A DNA stretch of 64,000 nucleotides. It comes from Mesostigma viride. Taxonomy: Eukaryota > Streptophyta > Mesostigmatophyceae > Mesostigmatales > Mesostigmataceae. Made by a program: the position numbers and the translations under genes. The stretch lies in contig RPFO01000017.1 of assembly GCA_009746045.1 (NCBI GenBank), forward strand, positions 580,001-644,000. Direction: 5' to 3'. A model generated the notes under the pieces. The model had not been told where the DNA came from, did not search any database, and saw only the letters and a list, made by a program, of their open reading frames with translations. Positions within the stretch are counted from its first letter, which is position 1. Every line of letters begins with the position of its first letter. Below are positions 10,848 through 21,765 of this stretch, one piece after another.

Positions 10848-13800
10848 TCATACCACCGTTCTGCTGTATGCCCTGTGGCCTTTGATGGTCTTGACCGCCT
10901 TGGACACCCACATCTTGAGCCGCACCGCTGACCTTGCGCCGCCCAGCCGCACCTTCCCTCTGTGCCCACTGGCCGCCACCTGTCCATTGGTCGCGGCGTT
11001 GTTCTCAAACGCCAGCCGAAAACGACCGTGCAGCCGCCCCTGGTGCACGCCCCGGAACGTAATCGCGGTCTCGAAGGTGTGCGTGTGACAGGTGGCGCCC
11101 GCCGCCTCCATCTCTGAAAAAGCATCCGCGAGGTGCAGCACGCACGAGCCGCAGCGCTGGTTTGAGCCGATCTTGTCCCAGTCCATCAGGCTGATGCTCA
11201 GCATGTTGTGGCGCAGGTCCGACACCGAGAGGCTCTTGAGGTGAACAGGGGGGATCTCCCAAGCCTCCCAGCGCGGGTGCAGCGTCTGGTGCTTGACGCC
11301 CGTGGCCACCTCCTGCGCGACTGAGGGCCCCAGGATCACACAGTAGGGGTCCGAGGTGCCCCCCCGGTCACGCGCGGCCACCGCGGACGCGCGCAGGTAC
11401 TCAAACGTGACCACCCAGTGGCTAAGCGGAAGCACAGGCGCAGGGCTGGTCGGCACAGAGGGGGCTGGCACAGGCCTAGCTGGGGCAGGCAAGGGGGCTA
11501 ACTCCCATGGCGGTGGGCTATGGCGGCCGGTGCCCCGACTGGAGCTGGAATTAGAGCCGGGGGTGACCGACCCAGGGGGTGTCTTGGGGTTAGACCCCGT
11601 GGGTGTCTTGGCGGGTGTCTTATGGGGGAGGCCGGCAAGCAACGGCCCGCACGCGTGCTCGTCCGGGCGGTGGATATCGGGGGATAGTGCGTGGGCCATC
11701 ACGGTGTAGCACGCAGAGACCGGCTTGTGGTCGGACGAGACGATGTCGAACACGGCATCGTAGGACAGCTGCTGCAGCACGCGCCAGCTGTCACTGCGTG
11801 AGCTGTGCTCCAGTATGCGGTCGGTCCACGCGGGGAGCCGCTTGGCGTTGTACGCACGCGTCTCCCCCTTTACCATCTTGAACGTGGGGGGGAAGCAAAT
11901 GTCGCCTTCCACGAACCGATAGAAGGCCTTCCCGGCCGCCATCTCGCGCCGCAGCTCGTCAAACGCCAGCAGCTCGTCGAGAGACCCGTTTGCGATGGCG
12001 TCCGTAACTTGCGCAAATTGGGCCTCGGTCGGTCGGCGCTTGCTGCCGTCCTTGGAGTGGGAGGACTCGGGGAAGAGGTGGAGGCGGTAGTTGAGGTCGC
12101 CCATCCAGAAGACGTGCTCGAACTGGGACACCACGTCCAGGCGCGGGTCGCCGATGCGCAGGTTGTGGACCACCTCCGCATAGTCCAGGTTGCGCACCTG
12201 GAGGGGGCAAGGGTGGGGGTGGGGGGAGAGCGGGCCACACAAGGCAAAGGATGCAAAACAAGGGGGGGGGGGGGGGGGGGGACATGAGCGGTCAAAGCCA
12301 CCGGCATGGAAGCATGAGGAAAGGGCAGTGGGCATGATTATTATACATGGCATCGAGCAGGGTCTGCTGCCAATGGCCATGGGAGCATGCCACGGAACCT
12401 GGGGCGATGAACCTTGCGATCGGGTCGACACATGCTCCTAACGCCGAAAACCGCCACCCCCTGCATCCACTGCCTGTCCCGAGCCCCACCACGAGGTGCA
12501 TGTGACCCCACGGTGCAGTCAGCGGCGACGCCCTCGAGAGGACATGAGACCTTTCTGCGATAACGAGGTCGCTTGAGTAACATATTGCATGACCCCAGTC
12601 ACCACTACCATGATTACACAACCACCAGTCAAGACACTGTCCTGGTGTCATCACTGGGACCGTCTTCAGTGCCTATTCCCTCACCTATTCCACCTATCAA
12701 CAGCATATGTGTACAGTGTCATCACTGGGACCGTCTTCAGTGCCTATTCCCTCACCTATTCCACCTATCAACAGCATATGTGTACAGTGTCATCACTGGG
12801 ACCGTCTTCAGTGCCTATTCCGTCACCTATTCCACCTATCAACAGCATATGTGTACCGTGTCATCACTGGGACGGTCTTCAGCGCCTATTCCGTCACCTA
12901 TTCCACCTATCAACAGCATATGTGTGCAGTGTCATCACTGGGACGGTCTTCAGCGCCTATTCCATCACCTATTCCACCTATCAACAGCATATGTGTGCAG
13001 TGTCATCACTGGGACCGTCTTCAGTGCCTATTCCGTCACCTATTCCACCTATCAACAGCATATGTGTACCGTGGCGAGAATACATCTGCTGTCCTTGTCT
13101 AGTCCTTCCGTTGTACGAGCAACCCACGCCGGCCGAGACCACGATGGCTAGGACAATCACAAGGAGGGCCAGGCGGCCTTATTTACGCTGCGGCGCACAC
13201 ATGCCCACAGAATGACCATGATCATAGCGGCAGCGAAGCAGGTACGGCTACTGCCACAACCATGACTGTGATGACCTGGATGAGGACTGAGGAGGGAGGA
13301 TGGTGCACAATATAGTACCTGTAGTGGCACACGGTAATAGCGACAGCGATGCAATGGCCATGCGCATGATGCGGCCAACTTCGAGGCCAACCTGGCAGGA
13401 ACTAACAGTGGCATGGACCACAGTATCAAGCTTGTTTTCTAGGAATTCTAGAAAATAGTAGTAGACATATATATTTCCCCCCCTCCCATGGGGACACCGC
13501 CTGCCCGCAAGTCCCCACCTTATGCTGCCCCGCGTGCGCGGCCATGTGTGCGGTGATAAAGCACAGTGACGTGTCCCAGTAGAGCAGCGAAATCGCGACG
13601 CCTCCCTTGTTGCCCATGACGCGACCGACGCCGGTGGCCTCTGTGTCCTTCTTGACGCTGGCGACCGCCACACGCGCATCATCCCGCACGAGCGCCGCCA
13701 GCCGGATGGCCCCGAGGGACTTGTACGCGAGGACACTATAGCGGACGCCCACCGCGTCCAGCAGCGTGCTCAGCCAGTCGTCCTCGCAGGAGCTGAACTG

Positions 13801-14424
13801 CGGGCGCGGCTCATACACGCACTCCTGCGCACCGACCACCACCAGGTCATGCCGCGCGTCGTTCGGGATCCAGGCCGACAGGTCCTCCGGAGGGCGGGCA
13901 TTGCCCATGTTCCACGTCCCACAGAACAGGTTCAGCTGGCACTCTTCGTCGCCGCGCACGAGCGACAGCTCCAGCTTGACCTGGGGGGAGGGCGCGGAGC
14001 GGAACTTTGCCACCTGTCCCGCCGCCACGCCGGCCGTGTACCAGTCCTCGCCCAGCTTGCGCTGGCCATCGTCACGGTCCCCTTTCTCCCAGATGTCGCG
14101 CACGCGCAGGTGAGAGATCGCGCCGACCAGCGCCTGCTTGGCGTCAAATAGCCGGATGTCGATAAGTGTGTCCAGGGACTCCCGGATGTGGGGCAGGGGC
14201 CACGAGAACGTCTGGTGCCACACGGGGGATGGGTTGAACCCTTGCCGCGTGCGGTGGCGAATGCCGTCGACAGTCACCACGCACTTGGTCGTCACGGGGT
14301 TGCCGGCGGGGTGCAGGTGGCGCGCCTCCAGCACGCTGATCTTGAGCCGCCAGGGGCGTTCCCCCTTGATGCCCAGGGGCGAGCCATTCTCGCCCAGCGG
14401 AGAGCATGGGTCAGCATCAGGCAT
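10848..14424 (-). CDS. Inositol polyphosphate 5-phosphatase with two C2 domains
   Basis: Two exons on the minus strand (14424-13519 and 12197-10848) join in phase 0 to give 749-751 residues. The family removes the 5-phosphate of phosphoinositides or inositol phosphates at membranes. The catalytic signature is complete: GTWNMG (169-174), GAQE (198-201), GNKGG (271-275), AHMAAH (292-297), WMGDLNYR (333-340), PAWTDRIL (424-431) and SSDHKPV (456-462). A C2-like domain precedes it (about 25-110). A second C2 domain follows (from about 555, with a TSDPYC strand motif) after a Pro/Ser/Thr-rich linker at about 480-550. The order C2-catalytic-C2 suggests calcium- or lipid-directed membrane recruitment. 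The start is the first in-frame Met before the N-terminal C2; an upstream exon cannot be excluded. Confidence 0.88.
12647..13073. repeat. 71-bp minisatellite, six copies, in the 5-phosphatase intron
   Basis: Units begin at 12647, 12718, 12789, 12860, 12931 and 13002, an exact 71-bp period with few substitutions. Because 71 is not a multiple of three and the unit has no plus-strand stop in any frame, all three plus frames stay open for about 130-200 codons. Those ORFs are artefacts of the repeat. Confidence 0.95.
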
Positions 14425-15566
14425 GACGAGGATGAGGGCTCATCGGGTTGCAATTGCCCTTGCTGGTGAAGGTATCGGGAGGGCAGTGAACCTGCGCGGT
14501 CCGAGGGATCCGAGTGGACATCTGGACGGTAGGGAATTCCAGCTCATTAAAAGTAAAGCGCGTCGCGCAAGCATGAAGCGTAAAACGTGCCGTCTACATT
14601 CATTGACTGTCACTACAGTCGCTTTCAAATTCTGCCGTTTCCAGGCCACTCTCGTACGATAGATGGCTTTTCCCACGCCGTTGTACAAAAGGCCTCGTCG
14701 CTCCTTACTGGATGCTCGCTATCGTCGCAAATGCGCCCCAGACAGTTTGGCAATTAACGCATGCCCGTCTGATCTCCTTAGAAGAGGTAGGTCACATTAC
14801 TAATTGAACATATACAATTCTGACCCGCGCCCTGACACCTACCGCCCGAGCCATTAGCAATTGCTTTTATTTGGCGAGCAATACAACCAAATCGCGCACA
14901 AGAAGATTAGCTCGTACGCACTGAAAGCTGACAAAGCGCGCCCCAAACTGACAAAGCGCGTTGTCCTCGTTCAGTCATGTCGGAAAAGAGTTTCCGAAAT
15001 ATTCTAGACGTTAAAGCTCGATCTGCGGTCGGGGCCAGCGTACTATGGTGGTATGGCCATTGGCCGAGTCGCTGTGAATTAACCCACGTCCGCTTGGGTT
15101 CAGCGAGACAGCGCATTGCGGTGTTCATTAGTTGTAGGTATTTTGTCCAATGTAAGTCGTGACTGTATTTTGTCCAAGCCAGCGGGTGCACAACTTGCAA
15201 ATCTACTTTTTTAAAATACACAATTTTGGGGGGGGATTACCACCTTTCCCCGACTATTGGGAGCTCCACAAGTACGCGACCAATCCAGAAATGGGAAGCG
15301 AAAGCGGGCCAGTAGCGGGAAAGCAACACCCAATCCAGGTGCAGAACACTAGAACTCGGTGTGCACGCCACAAGATGACAGTGGCTAGTATTGCATGTTC
15401 CCATCAGCTGCTATCTACAGCTGCTGTACAGTGCCGTAAGCGGAACCGCCCACACAGTGGCTAGTATTTTCGAAACCACAGGGCACTTCTGGAACCCAGA
15501 GAAATGGCGCCAAACGGACAGGACTGCAGCGCGAGAAGGCCCCGATTCACAACATCAGAAAGACGG
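14425..15566. other. Intergenic, nothing recognised
   Basis: Upstream flank of the 5-phosphatase. No gene, RNA or clear repeat was identified. Confidence 0.5.
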
Positions 15567-15796
15567 TACAGTCATCATTCACGCCTGACGTTGGGTTCGT
15601 GGTTTTTGAGGGGCAAAACCCCAACTTAAGACGTGAAACCAACTTAAGGCGTGAATGACTCTAAGTAATTCTACTAGTTTGAACTAAAGATAATAAAACA
15701 TACTATTCTTAACTACTGTGAAATTAGAACGCCGAAATCCAATATTCCAATTCGACCCAACTTGAGCCAACACAACTTAAGGCGTGAATGACTGTA
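15567..15796. mobile_element. Small Tc1/mariner-like inverted-repeat element (MITE)
   Basis: The ends are TACAGTCAT and ATGACTGTA, part of an imperfect inverted repeat of about 24 bp (CATTCACGCCTTAAGTTG core). An additional internal copy of the end lies near 15640-15663, so two elements may be nested. TA at both ends and TACAGT starts suit the Tc1/mariner group. A diverged partial copy lies at 47455-47548. Confidence 0.6.
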
Positions 15797-16160
15797 CATA
15801 GTTGAACACTCCGCTGACTGCTGCATGGTGGGAGCTGGTCATTAGGGGTTATTGGGAAGCCTAGAACTGCATTAATTGGGTGTGAAGCATCGCAAAATTT
15901 GTGCGAAGCGACTTTTTCCTCCGCTATATGGTAGAGAAAAGGATGGCAGGGAGCAGTGAACAGGCAGCAGTTAGCTCGCAAAAACGTCAGTGCCTCCTAA
16001 GCGTGCATTCATGACCTACGCGCAAGTTTCACGGCCCATTCAGGGAAAGCGGTGGGAAGTGCCGTCGTGCAACGATTTTAGTCTCCCACAGCCCGCACTT
16101 CTATCTTTCGTTGCAAGCGATTTGCATTAACCCAAAGCTATTGGCGTGAACCCCCTTGCC

Positions 16161-16667
16161 ATGGCCTCCGCTCCTGAAGGAACCACTGGCGCAGCTGTTA
16201 ACGGCAGTTCTGCTGCCCAGCCAGCGGAGGTTTCCTGGCCAGATGGTATAATCGAGGTGCGATGGACCAGCCGCAGCGGGAATACTACCGCGACCGCCTT
16301 CCTGTGCGATCAGTGCGGAGAAATGCTCAGCGCCCACGAGTGCATTCTACCCTCAAGAACATTTCTGGAGAAAGCGAAGGCATCCCATGCCAGCGCGTGC
16401 ACGGGCTCGGAATGCCGCAAGCACCACCCTGGCACGTTGATGAGTGCTGGGGTCCGCTGTCGGAGTCAGGCCAGAAAGGGTAATCACACGCTGGCGGTGT
16501 GGAAGTGCTGCAAGATGGCAGGGGTGTTGGTGAGCAAAGAAGCTCCCTCCGAGTCCAAGCTGTCGACCGAGTGCCGCATGCTACCGTGCTGCAAGGTGCC
16601 TCCGGAAAGCAACAGCTGCAGTATCGACATGGCCATGATCGTGGACAGGCTGGAATTCCACAACTAA
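16161..16667 (+). CDS. Cysteine-rich hypothetical protein
   Basis: A single open frame of 168 codons from an ATG in good context (gccATGG); an in-frame ATG lies 15 bases upstream. About residues 47-90 contain Cys-x2-Cys, then spaced Cys and His (CDQCG, HECIL, ACTGSECRKHH), suggesting a zinc-binding fold. More cysteines follow toward the C-terminus. I do not recognise the family. It may be one exon of a larger gene or a fortuitous ORF. Confidence 0.35.
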   Translation: MASAPEGTTGAAVNGSSAAQPAEVSWPDGIIEVRWTSRSGNTTATAFLCDQCGEMLSAHECILPSRTFLEKAKASHASACTGSECRKHHPGTLMSAGVRCRSQARKGNHTLAVWKCCKMAGVLVSKEAPSESKLSTECRMLPCCKVPPESNSCSIDMAMIVDRLEFHN

Positions 16668-17640
16668 AGCATCACGGAGTGACTGAGGCTTCACCGCTGA
16701 GATCAACTAGACAACCGTACTGGAAGGCTTACAGGAAATGTTTGGCCACTGAGGCGCGGCCGACTGCAAGTTGACGCCGCGCCCAGGGTTATTTACATAG
16801 ACCCTGCTAGCCGGAACGCTGGGCTAGCAGAAACGTGTTGTGGAACTGGACGAGTACCATCGCAGCACCCGTTTATTTCAACCATTTGGGCCAATTGTTG
16901 CATGTTCCTTAGACAGCGCTGGTAATCGGCACTTTACGGAAGACCCACTAGTGGGTATCGGTCTCAACTCGCAGGAACAGCGTATGTGCTTGTCCACAAA
17001 AGCAAGCCATCCGCCGGAGGCACGTGGGTGTGGTAACTCGACCCTCCAATGTGGTGGCGATCTCTTGAGGACTGTGGTTGTGTAACTAGTTAGCCATGAT
17101 GCATGACTGTGACTTATGAGAGGCAAGGGATGGAACGAGTATCTTACTGCATGGGCCCCATTTTGGGTTCGTAGAGCAGCAACTCAGGAGCGTGGCAGGC
17201 TGCCCAAATCTAGTGGGCATGTTCTTGAAGGGGCAGCAGCTAGAACATCGAGGCTGCATTTCCCTGAATCTATCCCGGATCCTTTGGTGGTGGTTGGCTG
17301 TCACTTGGTCAACACCGATACGATGGGTTGAGACAGCCCTGCTTCCAAGGTCCTGACAGTTTTATACATGTCTTGAATAGCCTACCTGTTACTTCGCACG
17401 GCCGATCGAAAAAGAAGTTTTTGAAATAAATGAAGTTGAATCAATATTACCTATTCCCAGTTTCCCACAGCTATAAAATAGGGCAAGGTGGATGCAATCA
17501 ACGGAGACTAGTGCTAGCTTAAACTATAAACACAACTATCAAAGAGACAACCAGCGCAGGACAGACTTATGTAACTGTCATGCAGTGTACCGGTTTCAAA
17601 GACTACGCCCCTCCAACTGCATGCATGGGTCCTAAAGGAA
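16668..17640. other. Intergenic, nothing recognised
   Basis: No gene, RNA or repeat was supported in this stretch. Confidence 0.5.
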
Positions 17641-17800
17641 ATTGAAAATGCATGGAAAAAATTGAAATTAAATTAAATTGATACACATCTCCGTTGGGAG
17701 TACATGTAGCACATCATATCCCTGGGAAGGGGCATATGGCTTTTAATACATTCTGGGCTACTTCCATGGAAGGCATAGTTTAATTGCGTGCAAGATTAGC
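17641..17800 (-). mobile_element. ORF1-only element 3' end, truncated
   Basis: Read on the minus strand: the end of the 3' UTR (ggaagtagcccagaatg), the stem-loop at 17707-17683 and a (TTTAA)n-type tail. The stem pairs ACATGT with ATGTGT (two G-U pairs) after one bulged A, then CTCC with GGAG. Confidence 0.65.
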
Positions 17801-18204
17801 TCATGCAAGGCCTTACTTGAGGCCCAAATTCTGGACTACCTAGCTGTGGGCCTACTGACTGTGGCCATGTAGCCAAATTGCCCCGGCTATAATCCAACTA
17901 ACGACGAGATTATAGGCAGCGTAGGATAGCATTTGTAGGACATCTTGCTCGCACCAGCCAGGTCGACACCGCCCTTGGTCCATGGCCGGCCCCCAGCGGC
18001 TTAGCCAACCAAGGCGGCGGGCATATTTTGACCTGGCCTGGCACCCCAATGTCCTTGGGGCACCCCAAGGACATTCCCAGGAAGCTAGGTAAACCTGCCA
18101 TGAACTACACTCAGATACATGTTGCTGGCCGACCTAGTGGTCCGGCCAGCCCAGTTTGAACACCGCATCCACTCCCTCATCCCTTCTTTGGACTGCCATG
18201 CAGA

Positions 18205-18787
18205 ACAATTAATTAATTAGACTCGTGCTCCCGTTTGGGAGTCACGGAGCATTAAGCAGCACACCACCTCCACCACCTCCGCCGTCGCAGCCCAGCTTCA
18301 GCGGCAGACGCTTGACCTCCGCGAGGAGGCCGAGCTCGCCAAGCGCAGCCTCAACGTCATTTTCAAGAATCTCAAGATGGAGGAAGGTGAGAATTCCGAG
18401 AAGCTTGCGCGTGCTTTTGAGAGAGAAATCCTTGATCGCATGGGCCTTACTGGTGAGATCGAGCTGGTCGCCCACCGCCTTCCCCGCGCGCGGGGTAAGG
18501 CAGGGCCGCCCCCGCTCCTTCTCACCTTTAAGACCCCGGCGGACAAGATTTCTTTTCTCAGACGCCGCAAGCGGCTCGAGAAGACTCTCTTCACCCTTGA
18601 TGACGACTTGACCCTGGCGCAGCAACAATTAACGGCGACGGGAGCTATGGCCGACCTACCTCCAGCTCCGGCAGACCAAGGCGGGCCAGGGCAGTGTACT
18701 GGAAGGGGGCGGCCATCTACGTCGGCCACAAGCCCTGGCAGGCGACCCCCGCGACCCCAGCGACTCCAGACGCCCCAGCTTAGGGGA
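18205..18787 (+). pseudogene. LINE ORF1 fragment, frameshifted, abutting a minus-strand family A tail
   Basis: Positions 18205-18249 are a minus-strand family A tail and stem-loop. From about 18250 the plus strand encodes ORF1: LREEAELAKRSLNVIFKNL, then HRLPRARGKAGPPPLLLTF and FTLDDDLTLAQQQ. These correspond to the RRM-like and C-terminal domains of L1-type ORF1 proteins (RNA chaperones). After QQQ the frame shifts twice; the family's ending (VYWKGAAIYVGHKPWQ) is recovered in another frame. It is not functional. Confidence 0.7.
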
Positions 18788-21030
18788 ATTAATTAATTAA
18801 TTAATTAAAATCATAGCTCCGTTGGGAGCATATGTAACACATAGCCCTGAGAAAGGGGCATCTATGGCTCGAAACACACGCCCTGATCAAGCATGCTGTT
18901 TCCGGCCCCACCGTCTAGGTCATCTAGTCGCTCTACACGTAAGCCAGCCATAATTTCAATGCACAAGGATACACATTTCCATCACCATTCATCTTCATCA
19001 TCCTGAACGACTCGAAAACGCGGAAAAGATAACGGCAGGCTCGAGCTACCATGGTCCGGATTCTCCCGATTTCTGGCCTGCGCTGGTTGTCTCCTTGATC
19101 TATGGGTTTGTAATACAATCAGGGCTACAACCTGCAGGTGGAGGATGTACAACTGTCACCTGCTCTGGGTGCACAAGGTGCACCTGCACCGCCATGATGG
19201 TTCATGCCTCCTTAACAAGCACAGGCACCCAGGGGGGGCTTGAGGAGAGGGCATAGAAGGCCTGCATGACATATGGGGTGGAGGGTATGTGGCTAGGCTA
19301 TAGCTGGTGTACACATGGCATCTCAGCAGAGAGTAACTCCCTGTGCACATTATTAGGCATCGCATGGCTAAATTCTTAATGCATCATCCATGGGAGGTCC
19401 CATTGTAGGCTGGGCGCGGCTAGATACTGAAAGCATCATCCATGGGGGCCATCAGTCATGGGCGCACATGCGCGTGGGCCACTTGCAAAGGCTAAGCCTA
19501 TCTAATCTACACTACTGGTATATTCCCTAGTCTGGAATGGCAGGAGGGGCCTGCCAGGGCTTGTGGTCAACGTGGATGACCGCCCCCCTCCAGTATACCG
19601 GCTTCCCCCCTGCACGCTGCCGGAGCTGAAGGTAGGTCGGCCATAGCTCGCGTCGCCGCTGTTGCTGGGCCAAGGTCAAGTCGTCGTCCAGCGTGAAGCG
19701 AGTCTCCGAGAGCTTCTTGCGGCATTTAAGGAACGCCAGCTTGTCCGTCATGTACTTAAAGGTGAGGAGCACGGGTGCCGGGCCAGCCTTCCCCCGCGCG
19801 CGGGGGAGGCGGACAGCCGACATGTCCAGCTCACCAGTGATACTTAACATGGGGGCAAGAATGGCGCGCTTAACTGCCTCAAGGAGACTCGTGGAGGTCT
19901 CACCTGCCGGCTGGTCGAAGTGCTTGACGATGACATTGTGGCTGCGCCGGGCGATGTCGGCTTCCTCGCGAAGGTCGAGGGCTTGTTGCTTGATTTGTGC
20001 CGCGATGGTGGAGGTGGTAGGAGGTGGTATGATGCTTAAGCAAGTCCGCCCAGGTGGACCGGGAACATCACTGGCCGGGAACATCACTGACCGGGAACAC
20101 CACTGACATGCTCACACGGGTCTTATTGCACCCACAGTTTGCCGGATCGTTAGCCTGTCCTTTTAGCTAGCCGCGCCCGATTGCAGCTGTGGCATGCCTT
20201 TGGCATGAAGGAGACTGGGGGTCTCTGCCCTTTCTCCTGTAGTGCACACACAGGGATTAAAAGCACTTCGGTGCTCCGTGACTCCCCAACGGGAGCACGA
20301 GTTTAATTAATTAATTAATTAATCACTGGCCGGGCCAGCAGGTGCCGGCTGGGCAGCGATTTCCTGCACCGCTTGGGCGGTGAGGCCGGCGGTGTCATGC
20401 AAGCTCTCAAGGGCGGTGGCGGTGGCTTGAAGGCGTTGGTCGAGGTCGAGGAGCTGGGCTTTGATGTCGGCATGCAGTGAAGGCGGAAACGGCGGTGGAG
20501 GTAGAGGCGGCGGCGGTGGAAATGTGAGGAAGTTCAGCAGTCAGCGTGCCGCCGATTGCTGAAATGTCGGCAGCAAGGGGGGTCACGTGCTGCTGGAAGG
20601 CTTCCGTCAGGATGGAAGGGAGTGTGGGGGCGGAGATGGATGGAGGGCTCCCAGATCTCGTCGTCGGAGCGCTTGAGAAGGGAGTTGAGGATGGCGTGCT
20701 GGAGTTCGGGGCGCTTGCACCCGGGCAGCAGGGTGAGGTGTTGCCAGAGGCGGCCGTCCGGGAGGATGAGGCAATTGTTGTCGTGGAGATGGAGGCACAG
20801 GTCGTAAAGCGAAGCATAGTCCCCGAAGAAGATGCATCGCAGAGCATCGGTCGGAGACGGGTTGGCCCAGTCACGAGTAATCTTCGACCTTGAAAGGCAG
20901 GGGCCGAAAGCTCGGTTCTGAGGGGCGTGAGGACCCTCCGGTTTGGTCGGCTGAGCGGGTGCGCTTGGGGTCAGGCGATGCAGATGGCGAGGCGTTATAT
21001 AAGCCTGGGAGGTTGCTGGACGACCACCAG
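18788..21030 (-). mobile_element. ORF1-only 'half-LINE' with its own 3' module
   Basis: Read right to left. ORF1 coding runs from about 21030 to 20325, including LYDLCLHLHDNN and ILPDGRLWQHLTLLPG. A 220-bp family A insertion occupies 20323-20103. ORF1 resumes to its stop at 19527 (RLPRARGKAGPAPVLLTF, TRFTLDDDLTLAQQQ, HVDHKPWQ). Then come about 690 bp of 3' UTR, the stem-loop at 18835-18811 and a (TTAA)n tail at 18808-18788. No endonuclease or reverse transcriptase lies between ORF1 and the 3' end. The same organisation recurs at 34331-35517, so loss of ORF2 is a family property here. ORF1 of this copy has at least one frameshift near 20890. Confidence 0.75.
20103..20323 (+). mobile_element. 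Family A 3' UTR insertion, truncated
   Basis: About 170 bp of family A 3' UTR, the stem-loop at 20274-20301 (inner arms CTCCC and GGGAG, loop CAAC; outer GTG with CAC and CTC with GAG, each after one bulge) and a TTAATTAA tail. It interrupts the ORF1 of the host half-LINE; CACTG occurs at both edges as a possible short target duplication. Confidence 0.75.
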
Positions 21031-21309
21031 TGCACGACTAGTGTCACCGCTGCCTGCCGGACCTGATGGCGGAGCTGCAGCCTGAGCTGCAGACGTATTT
21101 TAATTGCCGAGCGCAGCCGCCAGGCTGCGTTGCGTCGAGGCGCGTTTATTCGCCATATATTGCGTAATAGCGTCGGAAAATTATATCAGCATGTGCGTCT
21201 TAGAAAGACGAAGCGATTGTGATATTCACAGCTAAATTCGGTGCTCAAACGTGAAAGTTATGAGCTCCGACAGCCATGGCTACCTCGTGGCCGGAATTCG
21301 ATCCGTTAG

Positions 21310-21765
21310 GGGAATACAGCAGTAGTAGTGTAGAATAGATAGACCGTGGCCATGTACATGTACGCCTCCTAGAGGCACTATCCCAGCTAAGCCACGCGCT
21401 TTATTTAATCATGTACATGTGTGCCTACGATGAGCCACACTCCAGATGATGCCTAGCTTTATTTAGTTATGCTGTGCCCATGCAGAGAGTTGCTCTCTGC
21501 TGAGATGCCACGCTCTAGTTTTGTATAGCCATGATTATCTTCCCCCTCACAGGCATGCTCCCCCCTTACCCGGGCATAGCGTGATAGACCATGAGGGTGC
21601 AGGTGCCCTGGTGCACCTAGAGCAGGGGTCCTTTACATCCCCACCCTTGCAGGAAGTAGCTTAGGATGTATGATAGGCCATATGCCCCCTCTCCAGGGCT
21701 ATGTGCTACATATACTCCCAACGGAGTTATGTTACAATTCAATTCAATTCTATATATATATACGA
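21310..21765 (+). mobile_element. ORF1-only element 3' UTR with stem-loop and (AATTC)n tail
   Basis: The 3' UTR matches 50559-50860 closely over its last 300 bp. It ends in the stem-loop 21708-21732 (arms ACATATACTCC and GGAGTTATGT, loop CAAC) and (AATTC)n. It is a 5'-truncated insertion. Confidence 0.75.

Noticed and set aside
12647-13073. CRISPR-like regular repeat
   Set aside because: Units are contiguous 71-mers without unique spacers, in a eukaryotic intron.
12573-13215. Three overlapping plus-strand ORFs of 130-208 codons
   Set aside because: They arise from the 71-bp repeat, which lacks stops in every plus frame, and lie in an intron of the antisense gene.
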